DNA of 64,000 bases from Candidatus Heimdallarchaeota archaeon (GCA_030149205.1 JASBSB010000007.1:1-64000); one strand, 5' to 3'; shown: positions 9,099 to 18,574, numbered from the stretch's first letter. A program made the numbers and translations. Notes: generated from the letters alone by a model not told the origin.

Positions 9099-9224
9099 TG
9101 CAATTCCTTTTGTGCTCTCTGGGTCTGAGGACACCAAAAAATCGGAAATTCCACCGTGCTGGTTCCGCGATTTTGAAAATCGAAATGCATAAATACAAGG
9201 CTTCCCTATGGAGAAATAGCCTCG
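9099..9224 (+). promoter_or_regulatory. CRISPR leader of array 2
   Basis: These 126 nt directly precede the first repeat of array 2 and match the leader of array 1 in inverted orientation without gaps. The palindrome CGATTTT-G-AAAATCG (9168-9182) and the TATA-like CATAAATAC just downstream are fully conserved. The 3'-most block ATAGCCTCG abuts the repeat in both. Such strong conservation of a non-coding stretch implies a shared integration and transcription signal read by the same Cas1-Cas2 machinery. Confidence 0.92.
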
Positions 9225-12200
9225 GTTGCAATTGAGTTAAAACCCTTGTAGGGATTGAAACAGTAAATGCACAATTGAATGTATCACCATAAAGTTTAAG
9301 TTGCAATTGAGTTAAAACCCTTGTAGGGATTGAAACGTATCGTCATCAATCCCAACATACTCACGTATAATGGTGTTGCAATTGAGTTAAAACCCTTGTA
9401 GGGATTGAAACGAATATAAACATAATCTATTTTCATCTGAAATGAGCTGTTGCAATTGAGTTAAAACCCTTGTAGGGATTGAAACAAACACACCACAGCA
9501 CCTACAGAAATGGGTTTGACGTGGTTGCAATTGAGTTAAAACCCTTGTAGGGATTGAAACATGTTGGCTTATCAACGCTGAAGCTCATCCTACGAAAAGT
9601 TGCAATTGAGTTAAAACCCTTGTAGGGATTGAAACTTGCAAACTGGCTTCAAAATAATTACAAGTACAGCCATGTTGCAATTGAGTTAAAACCCTTGTAG
9701 GGATTGAAACAAATATTTTTCATACTTTGAAAGAAAAGAATCAATTTGTTGCAATTGAGTTAAAACCCTTGTAGGGATTGAAACATCCATATCATATATG
9801 AAGGGAATGACTGCCAGAAACAGTTGCAATTGAGTTAAAACCCTTGTAGGGATTGAAACGTTTGATTAATAACGGAAACCCTAAATGATTTCTCCTCGTT
9901 GCAATTGAGTTAAAACCCTTGTAGGGATTGAAACCAAATTGAAGGTCATGATAAGGACAGAGATCTCTTACGTTGCAATTGAGTTAAAACCCTTGTAGGG
10001 ATTGAAACCGTTTGCGTCGCTCGTTATGGTTATCCCGTTGGTGAGTTGCAATTGAGTTAAAACCCTTGTAGGGATTGAAACAGTACACTGCATTAAGAAA
10101 GTTTATCCCCGATTTTTAGTTGCAATTGAGTTAAAACCCTTGTAGGGATTGAAACGTTCCATGAAAAAACTATATCTTCTGATGCTGTTCCCTTGTTGCA
10201 ATTGAGTTAAAACCCTTGTAGGGATTGAAACATTTGGACTTTTGTTTTTTTAGAATTTTGAAACACAGTTGCAATTGAGTTAAAACCCTTGTAGGGATTG
10301 AAACGTGCTGGGGACTTCATACTGCAGCAATGTTGCCACAGTTGCAATTGAGTTAAAACCCTTGTAGGGATTGAAACGGAGGTTGTACACTCATTTATTG
10401 TGGTTTTCTCAAGTGTTGCAATTGAGTTAAAACCCTTGTAGGGATTGAAACAGGTTTCCACCTATTGAAAGACCAATCTTTGACTTGCGTTGCAATTGAG
10501 TTAAAACCCTTGTAGGGATTGAAACTCCAAGGCAGAGTCGTTCAGACACGTTTACACCGACTCGTTGCAATTGAGTTAAAACCCTTGTAGGGATTGAAAC
10601 GTGAGTTTCAGCGAATTAATGTATTAATCTTAAAATTGTTGCAATTGAGTTAAAACCCTTGTAGGGATTGAAACATCTTAGGTTTTTTGTCAGTAGTAAT
10701 ATTCTTACCCATGTTGCAATTGAGTTAAAACCCTTGTAGGGATTGAAACTAAGCGTCAACTCTCATCTTATATTCTTCTTCATCTTTGGTTGCAATTGAG
10801 TTAAAACCCTTGTAGGGATTGAAACGCAACAACCCTTTGTTGTTGCCCGCACATAACCCCTACGTTGCAATTGAGTTAAAACCCTTGTAGGGATTGAAAC
10901 ATAAGTTCCCTCTTTATTTGTATCTTATCCTCATTCTGTTGCAATTGAGTTAAAACCCTTGTAGGGATTGAAACAATCTCACCCTCCCTTCTCATTCTTT
11001 TTTTTTTTTTTTGTTGCAATTGAGTTAAAACCCTTGTAGGGATTGAAACTCTTGGAGTGTGTCAAACTTAGAAGCCATATACAGAAGTTGCAATTGAGTT
11101 AAAACCCTTGTAGGGATTGAAACTGAGAAACATGAAATGGACTGTTAGAAATCTTTCTGTGTTGCAATTGAGTTAAAACCCTTGTAGGGATTGAAACTAG
11201 GTGGTGTTGCTATATACTCTTATCAAAATTTCTCTGTTGCAATTGAGTTAAAACCCTTGTAGGGATTGAAACAGCTCTGAGAGATACTTTTGAAATTGAT
11301 GCGTTTTGTGGTTGCAATTGAGTTAAAACCCTTGTAGGGATTGAAACCATTACAAGATACTGTAACTGATAATGATAATGTGACGTTGCAATTGAGTTAA
11401 AACCCTTGTAGGGATTGAAACTTAAGACGGGCGAGTTTGTATTTTTTGTAATGCTCCACGTTGCAATTGAGTTAAAACCCTTGTAGGGATTGAAACTTGT
11501 GCGTTATATAATTAGTACGTATCTTCTCACTTGGGTTGCAATTGAGTTAAAACCCTTGTAGGGATTGAAACACAATTGCATGTTTGAGGAGCTGTATCAC
11601 CATAAAAGTTGCAATTGAGTTAAAACCCTTGTAGGGATTGAAACTATACTTAAAATTATGCTTAAACAGATAGCATATAAGAGGTTGCAATTGAGTTAAA
11701 ACCCTTGTAGGGATTGAAACTTTTCTGCTTCATCCTCGTCTGGTGTGGGAATTGGTTCGTTGCAATTGAGTTAAAACCCTTGTAGGGATTGAAACCAAGA
11801 TGATTTCGAGAAAATGATGAATGAAATCATAGAGTTGCAATTGAGTTAAAACCCTTGTAGGGATTGAAACTATTCTTTGAGTAGGACCCTGCAGGGAGAA
11901 GCTTTATTGTTGCAATTGAGTTAAAACCCTTGTAGGGATTGAAACAAACGGATATTCTGAAACACAATCCCTTATACTCCATCGTTGCAATTGAGTTAAA
12001 ACCCTTGTAGGGATTGAAACAGATATATTCCCTCTTGATATATTCTAATCCTGTTATTGTGTTGCAATTGAGTTAAAACCCTTGTAGGGATTGAAACATA
12101 TATATGGGCTTTGATAAAAGAGAGATGGAACGAACGTTGCAATTGAGTTAAAACCCTTGTAGGGATTGAAACCATATCTTCCGTAGTGTGTTTCCCCGTC

Positions 12201-12399
12201 ACTGTAGACGGTTGCAATTGAGTTAAAACCCTTGTAGGGATTGAAACGAAGAGGTACGGTCAGACAAGTCCCATCTGTCGTTCAGCGTTGCAATTGAGCT
12301 AAAACCCTTGTAGGGATTGAAACGAAGAGGTACGGTCAGACAAGTCCCATCTGTCGTTCAGCGTTGCAATTGAGCTAAAACCCTTTTAGGAATTGAAAC
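9225..12399 (+). CRISPR. CRISPR array 2 (43 repeats, complete)
   Basis: Forty-three 37-nt repeats (first 9225-9261, last 12363-12399) separate 42 spacers of about 34-40 nt. The repeat begins GTTGCAATTGAG, has the hairpin CCCT-TGT-AGGG and ends ATTGAAAC. Transcription is left to right from the leader at 9099-9224. Leader-distal degeneration confirms the orientation. Repeat 42 has C at position 13. Repeat 43 has C13, T24 and A29, and C13 and T24 are the bases seen in array 1. The last two spacers (12248-12286 and 12324-12362) are identical. One spacer carries a run of 15 T (10998-11012). Confidence 0.98.
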
Positions 12400-12525
12400 T
12401 CATCAATGGGGATTTTCAGTTTAAATAACGACGTACAATTGAATTAGACCTGCTTCTGATTTTTGAGTCTAAGAGAAGAGACAAAATGGTGTGAGTTATA
12501 ACCTGCTTGAAGTTCTGTAAAGACA

Positions 12526-13407
12526 TTATTTTGTTTTTAGTAATTCTGCATCCTCATCATAGCTTAAAATAGATTTTACTAGTTTTTCATATCTATCTAG
12601 TTCTGCATCAGTGATTTTAGCTCTGGTTGTTTGATTAAGCATGGCGAAAGGTGGAGTTGATTTCCATTCAGTACGGTCAATGAGCTTGAAGGACACAGAT
12701 CCAAAATTGTCTTTGATTCCGTCGACTTCACGGTCTGCGTATTTATGTGAGCCTAGAAGTCTTGTGTGTCCATCGAGGATTCCCAATGATTTAAGTATCA
12801 TTGCCTCTTCCTTTTGGGTGGGGTTTGAGATTGACACACTAAATCTTAGTACTCCATTGATGTTGATTAATTCTTTTTGATCATTTCCAAATCCTTTCAC
12901 ATTTTTCACAGAAATTTGTGTTTCGTCAAGAAGAACTGCATCAGAAACCATGACTCTTCCTTTGACTGCATTTGGTTTATCTTTGTTCTGATAATTTTGG
13001 CGACCTGTCTCAATGTATCCAAAGAGCTTGCAGACATCACATGTAACATCCTTGTTAAATCTCATTTCTTTCGTTTTGAAGATAGTCATGTGTTTTTTAG
13101 AAGGTTTAGATGGTTTTTGATTCTCTCTAAGCGGTGAACAGTGCTGAGATGAGCCAATCTCAAGTCTAGATCGAATTAATCCCTTCAGGGTTGACCCTGG
13201 GATGACATATCTGTCTTTGTTATATATCATTGATTTCACTGCTTCTGGTCTTTCAGCTGCGCTTCTTTGATCAACATTAGCTGCGGTTATATTATCAATA
13301 TGCTTTGATTTGGTGTGGATTCTTTCTCCTCCACTTCCGACAAATGTAAATTTGTTGGTTATGACTTCAAAGGTAAATTTCACAAAATTGTTCATGGTGT
13401 TGTGCAT
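12526..13407 (-). CDS. Type III Cas7-like RAMP protein (distal)
   Basis: This 293-residue protein is the last gene of the type III effector operon. It shows RAMP features: YVIPGSTLKGLIRSRLE, the signature loop that follows the first ferredoxin-fold strand, then CDVCKLFG, a CxxCxxFG motif shared by its operon neighbours, and a glycine-containing C-terminal region (NFGSVSFKL). It is probably a backbone or capping Cas7/Csm5-like subunit that binds crRNA. It starts 6 nt downstream of the preceding RAMP gene. The C-terminal 50 residues are helical and polar. Its exact position in the complex cannot be told from sequence. Confidence 0.8.
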   Translation of the reverse strand: MHNTMNNFVKFTFEVITNKFTFVGSGGERIHTKSKHIDNITAANVDQRSAAERPEAVKSMIYNKDRYVIPGSTLKGLIRSRLEIGSSQHCSPLRENQKPSKPSKKHMTIFKTKEMRFNKDVTCDVCKLFGYIETGRQNYQNKDKPNAVKGRVMVSDAVLLDETQISVKNVKGFGNDQKELININGVLRFSVSISNPTQKEEAMILKSLGILDGHTRLLGSHKYADREVDGIKDNFGSVSFKLIDRTEWKSTPPFAMLNQTTRAKITDAELDRYEKLVKSILSYDEDAELLKTK

Positions 13408-13413
13408 TTTAGC

Positions 13414-14193
13414 TCACTCCATTTGTTTGATTAATTTATTCAGATAGTCTTCTGTTTTTTCTGCACCTATCTTTGTTGTTTTAATCTCTGCACCATCAGT
13501 TGTCATGGTATCGGTAAATTTTGTGTTAACGGTTGAGAGAACCTCAACTTTGACACTACCGAATCCTTTTGTTGAGTGTGCACCAATTGTTATTATTCCA
13601 TTGTTAAGGAGTTTTAAGGTGTATGCAAGATATCCTAGACTCAGCTTTTCATTTACAACAGTTATGAATCCTTCAAATTCAGTTCCTTTGGGGACAAATT
13701 CGACCTGTGTAAGCATGTTATTCATGACAGCCCCGTATTTTCTTGAGATAGCAATTGATGTTTTGGTTTGAAGTACTACAGGTTTTTGAGATACAAAATC
13801 GCTAATTCTTGTTGCAGCTCTGAATACTGTTGATCCAAACATCCAGCAAGTTAGACATATTCCCTGATCTTTTTCGGTTTTTCTGAGCACGAGTTTCTTT
13901 TTTAAAGTTGGGTAGTCTGCTTTTGTAAAATCTCTGTCATTTTTGTTTATTTTACGTCCACAGCTGTTCCTATCAAGGGGATCACATGCGTAGTATGAGT
14001 TCGAGCTTCTCAAAACTCTTTCAATATTTGCGCGAATTATTCCTTTCATTGTTGTCCCTGGTATGAATGGATAATCCCCCTCAATATTTTGGATTTTCAT
14101 AACCTGGCTTGCTTTGGTATCAGCAAGGTCTTTTTTTCCACTTCCTACATGTAGCATTGAATCAGCTGTTATTTTGAGTTTGAGGGTGACCAT
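13414..14193 (-). CDS. Type III Cas7/Csm3-like RAMP protein
   Basis: The 259-residue protein resembles Csm3. It has an N-terminal strand ending in HVGSG, PFIPGTTMKGIIRANIE, a CLTCWMFG motif, an ISDF strand, and a C-terminal ITIGAHSTKGFGSVKVEV glycine loop. Aspartates in the loop before the IPG motif (LADTKAS) are candidates for the acidic residue that cuts target RNA in Csm3 and Cmr4. The protein has a cysteine pair (C-x7-C) in the insertion before the CxxC motif, suggesting a bound zinc. It sits between two other Cas7-like genes with gaps of 6 and 19 nt. I infer a backbone subunit of the effector. Confidence 0.85.
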   Translation of the reverse strand: MVTLKLKITADSMLHVGSGKKDLADTKASQVMKIQNIEGDYPFIPGTTMKGIIRANIERVLRSSNSYYACDPLDRNSCGRKINKNDRDFTKADYPTLKKKLVLRKTEKDQGICLTCWMFGSTVFRAATRISDFVSQKPVVLQTKTSIAISRKYGAVMNNMLTQVEFVPKGTEFEGFITVVNEKLSLGYLAYTLKLLNNGIITIGAHSTKGFGSVKVEVLSTVNTKFTDTMTTDGAEIKTTKIGAEKTEDYLNKLIKQME

Positions 14194-14212
14194 TTCATTG
14201 TTGTCAAAGTGA

Positions 14213-14965
14213 TTAGCTAGAATTTTTCTTCACCTCAAATTCATTAATGTCATCGTTGAAGGTTACTGTGTATTTTTCTTCTTTTGGTTCAAATTCACCT
14301 TCAACTTTTGTGTAATATGTTGCAGTCAGTTCAGAGAGTTTTAGCACCCCCAATCCCCCGCTTGTTTTACCACCGACAGATATTTGGTTAAGTGCCATTT
14401 TTTTAAGCAGATAAAGGATAATTTTGCTTCTGATGTCATTCTTGTCAGCTGAAAGTTTCTCTTCAAAATTAAATTTGATGTTTTCAACGAACATATCAAA
14501 GAAGTACTCATTTTCTGGTTCTATTACCTCTATTTCATATTTTGCCCCCGGATAAGCCACACCAAGCACACGATGAATTGCGACACCTGGTTTCTGAGAT
14601 GTTGGTACATCATCCTCTGTTGGGATTAGATCAAGTACTTTTACGTGCGATGCCAAGCTGTTACCACCGAATATCCCGCAAACGGGGCAGTAATTGTCTT
14701 CCTTGCACATATTTGATGTATTTGGGGGTTCGCATGAGTTACCGTTACCCACTAATTTTTCTGCTTCCGTTCTAAGAACCCCCTTGAGTGATGTTCCTGG
14801 AATAACAGGTAAATCTATTCCCCCAATATTTTGTTTGAAAACACTGTTTTCACCTATCCCCATTTCCAGAGAGGAACCTCCCACGTGTGTTTGTGTTAAG
14901 TTTTTTATGATTCCCTGTAGTTTGAGAAGAGATTTGAAAGAGTTAAAGTCTTGATAGTCGTTCAT
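14213..14965 (-). CDS. Type III Cas7/Csm3-like RAMP protein
   Basis: The protein has 250 residues from the ATG at 14965, which lies 1 nt after the stop of the small-subunit gene. An upstream in-frame start at 15031 would overlap that gene by 65 nt and add 22 polar residues. RAMP features are LPVIPGTSLKGVLRTEAE, a four-cysteine segment ending CPVCGIFGG, a VKVLDL strand, and ISVGGKTSGGLGVLKL as the glycine-rich C-terminal loop. A variable acidic C-terminus follows. It is one of four Cas7-like subunits in this operon, more than a simple III-A or III-B system has. Confidence 0.82.
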   Translation of the reverse strand: MNDYQDFNSFKSLLKLQGIIKNLTQTHVGGSSLEMGIGENSVFKQNIGGIDLPVIPGTSLKGVLRTEAEKLVGNGNSCEPPNTSNMCKEDNYCPVCGIFGGNSLASHVKVLDLIPTEDDVPTSQKPGVAIHRVLGVAYPGAKYEIEVIEPENEYFFDMFVENIKFNFEEKLSADKNDIRSKIILYLLKKMALNQISVGGKTSGGLGVLKLSELTATYYTKVEGEFEPKEEKYTVTFNDDINEFEVKKNSS

Positions 14966-14966
14966 T

Positions 14967-15371
14967 TTATCTACTGTACCCTTGTCTCTTTGATTGTGTT
15001 CTGTTTCCAGATTGGCTGACAAATTCTGCATTTAGAGATTTTAGATCTTTTATTTTATCTGTGCTTAATCTGTTTTTCTCTATAATTTCATTTGCCCAGT
15101 TGATATATGTTAACAGTCTGAGTGCGATCTGTGGTTGATCCTTTAATTTTTCCAGTTCCTTGACTAACTCTTTACTGAATGAATGGGTTAGTTTTCCTCC
15201 TGCTGCCTGTCTTGCTGTGAACAGCATTAGTTTCTGCACACCTTCTTTTGTTGGCTCAGATTGTAAAAGATTATATAGATTAGAGATTTGGGATGATCCC
15301 GAACCTTTGTCTGTAATCTTAAACCCTGCCAATTTTGTTCCTAGATCTATGTAGTTTACGTTTTTACTCAT
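14967..15371 (-). CDS. Type III small subunit (Csm2/Cmr5-like, Cas11)
   Basis: The 134-residue protein is mostly helical and sits between the Cas5-like and Cas7-like genes, the place and size expected of a Cas11 small subunit, which lines the target RNA in the effector. No sequence motif is diagnostic for this family; the call rests on size, predicted helices (LYNLLQSEPTKEGVQKLMLF, ALRLLTYINWANEIIEK) and position. It overlaps the upstream gene by 4 nt, which implies translational coupling. The C-terminus is basic and polar. Confidence 0.65.
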   Translation of the reverse strand: MSKNVNYIDLGTKLAGFKITDKGSGSSQISNLYNLLQSEPTKEGVQKLMLFTARQAAGGKLTHSFSKELVKELEKLKDQPQIALRLLTYINWANEIIEKNRLSTDKIKDLKSLNAEFVSQSGNRTQSKRQGYSR

Positions 15372-16423
15372 TTTTCTACCTCCGGGTTCATTGCCCCGTA
15401 TCCATCATAATCCTTTGTACCGGATCCGATGAGTTGTTGTGTTGGATGTAATTCAATAGTTTTGTCGAGGAGGAGGAGAGAACCTTCTTCGGCGACATAC
15501 GTCAACTCAGTTTGTGTTCCACCACCAGGGTTATTGGATTCCCATCCATTTTCTTTGGAGACTGATCCATTTGATTCTAATATAGAATCAACTTGTATGT
15601 CTCCTATCTTTGTTAATTTTGATTGATTAGTTTCGATAATAGTCTTTGATATTAAGCTCACCTGATTTGATGATACTGTGTTTAGTTTCTTCAGTTCGTC
15701 CACAGAGTTTATTTTCAGGGTTCCAAATCCTTTACTTCGTCCACCTCCGATTTGGATATACTTATCCTTCATAGAATTTATAAATTCCAGAGTTTGTGTA
15801 TTTTCTGTTTCTAGATAGAATGTGAATTGATACCCTGGGATTATAGCCTCGTCAAAATATAGTATCCCTTTTTCGGTGGAGTTAGTAGTTGCCTGAATTC
15901 CTATTCCTGTAAAGTTTGTTGTATAAATTGCAGCCTCAGTAAAGAAGTCACATTCTTTACATTTTAGTCCTTCCCTGTATTTTAATGTAGCAGATTCTTT
16001 GCAAGTAGGGCATGAAGGTACAACTTCAGGATTATCCATTGGAATAATAAAGCCATACTTCTGGTATAATTGATTATTAATGTCTGAAGCTTCTTCTTTT
16101 CTCATGCAACTCTTACATAGCAAATAATTTCGAGGGATTTGGATAAGAATGTCCTGACATTTAGGACAGGTCCTATAGAGGAAGGATACCTTTGCTAATG
16201 GTTTTGCTGAATACAACAAATTATTTGGAACGATACAGGTATTATATTCAGGACATTTATCTTCTATACACCAATCACTGCTATGCTTGCATTCATATCC
16301 AAGAAAGGCGTTAATTAATGCTCCTCTGATTGTAGATCCAGAGATGGTCTTAGAGATTGACCTATCTACCCCAGATTTTATTTTGATGGGCTCAATTTGT
16401 TCTACTGTAACCTTTAGTATCAT
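15368..16423 (-). CDS. Csx10/Cas5-like RAMP with three Cys4 clusters
   Basis: The 351-residue protein has a RAMP N-terminus (KTISGSTIRGALINAFLG) and a C-terminal IQIGGGRSKGFGTLKI loop. That pattern matches the Cas5-type Csx10 subunit of type III-D, which binds the crRNA 5' handle and contacts Cas10. Between them lies a cysteine-rich insertion with three four-cysteine groups: C45/C52/C57/C63, C86/C89/C103/C106 and C138/C141/C155/C158. About 100 C-terminal residues are extra and of unknown fold. The gene overlaps both neighbours by 1-4 nt. Three separate zinc-ribbon-like groups are more than I would expect in this subunit. Confidence 0.75.
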   Translation of the reverse strand: MILKVTVEQIEPIKIKSGVDRSISKTISGSTIRGALINAFLGYECKHSSDWCIEDKCPEYNTCIVPNNLLYSAKPLAKVSFLYRTCPKCQDILIQIPRNYLLCKSCMRKEEASDINNQLYQKYGFIIPMDNPEVVPSCPTCKESATLKYREGLKCKECDFFTEAAIYTTNFTGIGIQATTNSTEKGILYFDEAIIPGYQFTFYLETENTQTLEFINSMKDKYIQIGGGRSKGFGTLKINSVDELKKLNTVSSNQVSLISKTIIETNQSKLTKIGDIQVDSILESNGSVSKENGWESNNPGGGTQTELTYVAEEGSLLLLDKTIELHPTQQLIGSGTKDYDGYGAMNPEVEK

Positions 16424-17025
16424 TATTTTCCTTCCTCCTTTAGTAATTTTGAATTTTGTTCGAGAATTGTAAAAGGTACTTTTTTAGCTCCAAACCCATA
16501 ATTTGACCAAAATACTAGTAATGTGTTAAAGAATTTTTTTTCTTCCTCATTTAGGTCATTAAGTTCAAGATGTATCTTCGTGGTTAGCTTTGGTAACTTT
16601 TCTATGAAAAAGAGTGACCCAGTTGCAGCAGACCTTTTCTTTCTATTGAGGGCTATCCTAGGTTGAACAAAACTCTTTTGTTGATTTGTATCAATGTAAG
16701 TTGAATAAGCCTTTATTTTTCCAGATTTTTTTGATCCACCAAATATTGAGCAAACTATGCATTTATCACACATTTTTTTCGTCAAGCTTGTTTTACAGCT
16801 GTTTTCATCTAATCGTATTGCTACAGCCCTCAATGTCCCTTTGATTATGGTGCCAGGTATCCAATATTCTCGATTTATTGAAGATTTTCCATCTTTCGTA
16901 AAGCTGATTCTATTTATTTTTCTAACTTTTAGGTCAGCAATTGATGAACCAGGAGATTCTGCATCCATTGTTCCCCAGCTAGATTTAAATTCTATTTTTA
17001 GATCTATTGTCTCAAATCTGCTCAT
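16423..17025 (-). CDS. Type III Cas7-like RAMP protein (small)
   Basis: At 200 residues this is the shortest RAMP of the operon. It shows YWIPGTIIKGTLRAVAIR, then CDKCIVCSIFGG with an upstream cysteine (C-x8-C-x2-C-x2-C), a strand with a conserved arginine (VQPRIALNRKKR), and YGFGAKKVPF as the glycine loop. It overlaps cas10 by 4 nt and the Csx10-like gene by 1 nt. Direct adjacency to cas10 suggests a subunit near the Cas10-Cas5 foot of the complex, which is inference. Confidence 0.78.
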   Translation of the reverse strand: MSRFETIDLKIEFKSSWGTMDAESPGSSIADLKVRKINRISFTKDGKSSINREYWIPGTIIKGTLRAVAIRLDENSCKTSLTKKMCDKCIVCSIFGGSKKSGKIKAYSTYIDTNQQKSFVQPRIALNRKKRSAATGSLFFIEKLPKLTTKIHLELNDLNEEEKKFFNTLLVFWSNYGFGAKKVPFTILEQNSKLLKEEGK

Positions 17026-18512
17026 AATCCAAACCTCGAGCTAATTAAATCAATTCCACGTTTAATGTGGTTGGTGTTATTCTCCAAATCGATTAAATCA
17101 TATGCCAATCTGTATCCAAGTCCTTTGTTACCTAAAACTCCGTTGTTTGTATGACGAGCTTGCATTCTCAGAGTAAATAGCATCATTTCTTGATGCTTTA
17201 AATTTTGATCAAAGGCATCGGCTATGTTGAGAGTTGTCTTCAATGGGATGAGGTATTTCTCTTTTATTTCCTCCTGTTGTGTCTTTGAAACGTTTTTGAT
17301 TTCTGCAAGTTCAGGAATTGTATTAATTATAGTTTCAAGAAATGAGTTATCCCCTATGCCATATCCTCCACTATACTCTAGTTGGTTTTCAGTGGTTTCC
17401 TTTCTTCTTGTCTTAATTGAATTCGGGGTGGTTGTGTTGAATACAACTTCAAAATCAATACCACCTTTATTTTCTGGTTTAGCCAAAACTTTAGCTGATT
17501 TCAGAAGTGAGTCTGCCAATTCTATATTTTTCATAAAAGGAACTTTTGTCTTGGTAAAAACTATTCCAGCAGATAATGTTAGATTTTCTTTTGAAAAGGT
17601 TTTGCTAAATTCATTTATGAAATTATAAGCTATAGGAAATGCCAAGGTCGCAGGTGTAATTATTCTCACATCATCACCTCCAATGTAGACCTTCCCTAAT
17701 TCTAGTCTAAGTTTGTCTTCTTGATCCTGAAGGTTTGCAATGATTGTGGTGTATATATCATTTACAGTTTTGTCAATTTTATCACTAAATGATTTTAGTT
17801 CATCCTTGGTAGACAACTTTGAGAAGAACTTCCCAAACAGGTTTCCATCCAATAAAATAATTCCAATTTTATTTTTTGATTCACTATTTTCAAAACTTCC
17901 CTCGCTAGTTTTACCTTTGATCTGATCTGATGGTATACCTGCAATAAATTGAAGTAAATTTACTTTAAGCTCTTTCAGGTTGCATTGGATCTTATTGTTA
18001 GAAATGATATCGTTTAATCTCTTTGAACCTTGATTCTTAAATGAATGACAGATTTCACACAGTTTTTTGTTCGTATAAATCAGATCAGAAGACTCCTCTG
18101 AGTCTTCATCCTCATAGGGATCAACGGTTCCTTCTCTAACATAACACGAAACACATGGAACCGTAGGGGTAATCAATTCTTTAAGTTCTAAAGTATGAAT
18201 TCTACGTTTTATCCTTCCAGCTTCAGTGAGAAGCTTTGATCTATTTTTTTGGAACTGTGTATCGTCTTGAATAGGTATTGAGTGTACCAAAAGATCTGGA
18301 TTGCTGAGCTTCCCCATAGTTGTTTTTGATCCATATAAAGCTTTGAAGAATACTTCCTTAACCTCATCTTCAGTATCTTTATTAAGATCTCCATCAATTT
18401 CTAGAATTGCATTTCCTCCACCATTGTAAACAATTTCTCCATCAAATTTTTGTTTTGTAAACTGACTTGCTTTGTAGACTGCTTGTGATAGTCTTAAGGA
18501 GACTTCACGCAT
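17022..18512 (-). CDS. cas10: Cas10 with active-looking cyclase and no HD domain
   Basis: Cas10 is the large subunit of type III effectors. On target RNA binding, its Palm domain makes cyclic oligoadenylates. At 496 residues this copy is short: it starts directly with the first Palm-like domain (IVYNGGGNAILEI), and no N-terminal HD nuclease is present. A zinc-binding region follows (C120/C123 and C152/C155). The cyclase Palm then has the LLDGN strand (D222) and an intact GGDD at 278-281. A helical C-terminal domain ends the protein. The cyclase motif suggests second-messenger signalling, while target DNA cutting by HD looks absent. It leads the operon of overlapping genes down to 12526 and probably has its own promoter in the 205-nt gap after cas6. 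Confidence 0.92.
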   Translation of the reverse strand: MREVSLRLSQAVYKASQFTKQKFDGEIVYNGGGNAILEIDGDLNKDTEDEVKEVFFKALYGSKTTMGKLSNPDLLVHSIPIQDDTQFQKNRSKLLTEAGRIKRRIHTLELKELITPTVPCVSCYVREGTVDPYEDEDSEESSDLIYTNKKLCEICHSFKNQGSKRLNDIISNNKIQCNLKELKVNLLQFIAGIPSDQIKGKTSEGSFENSESKNKIGIILLDGNLFGKFFSKLSTKDELKSFSDKIDKTVNDIYTTIIANLQDQEDKLRLELGKVYIGGDDVRIITPATLAFPIAYNFINEFSKTFSKENLTLSAGIVFTKTKVPFMKNIELADSLLKSAKVLAKPENKGGIDFEVVFNTTTPNSIKTRRKETTENQLEYSGGYGIGDNSFLETIINTIPELAEIKNVSKTQQEEIKEKYLIPLKTTLNIADAFDQNLKHQEMMLFTLRMQARHTNNGVLGNKGLGYRLAYDLIDLENNTNHIKRGIDLISSRFGL

Positions 18513-18574
18513 TTCACCTAAATATCTTCTGTCATCTACGAATTTTTTGATTCCTCGGGTGTCTAAAAGAAGAA

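Noticed and set aside
8939..12217. Open reading frames inside leader 2 and array 2, including 8939-9235 on the plus strand
   Set aside because: 8939-9235 reads through the conserved leader into the first repeat, and the others are repeat translations. Leader conservation without frame preservation favours non-coding DNA.
12433..12466. Possible further degenerate repeat beyond the end of array 2
   Set aside because: The first 17 nt (GTACAATTGAATTAGAC) resemble the repeat with changes, but the hairpin and ATTGAAAC end are not recognisable.
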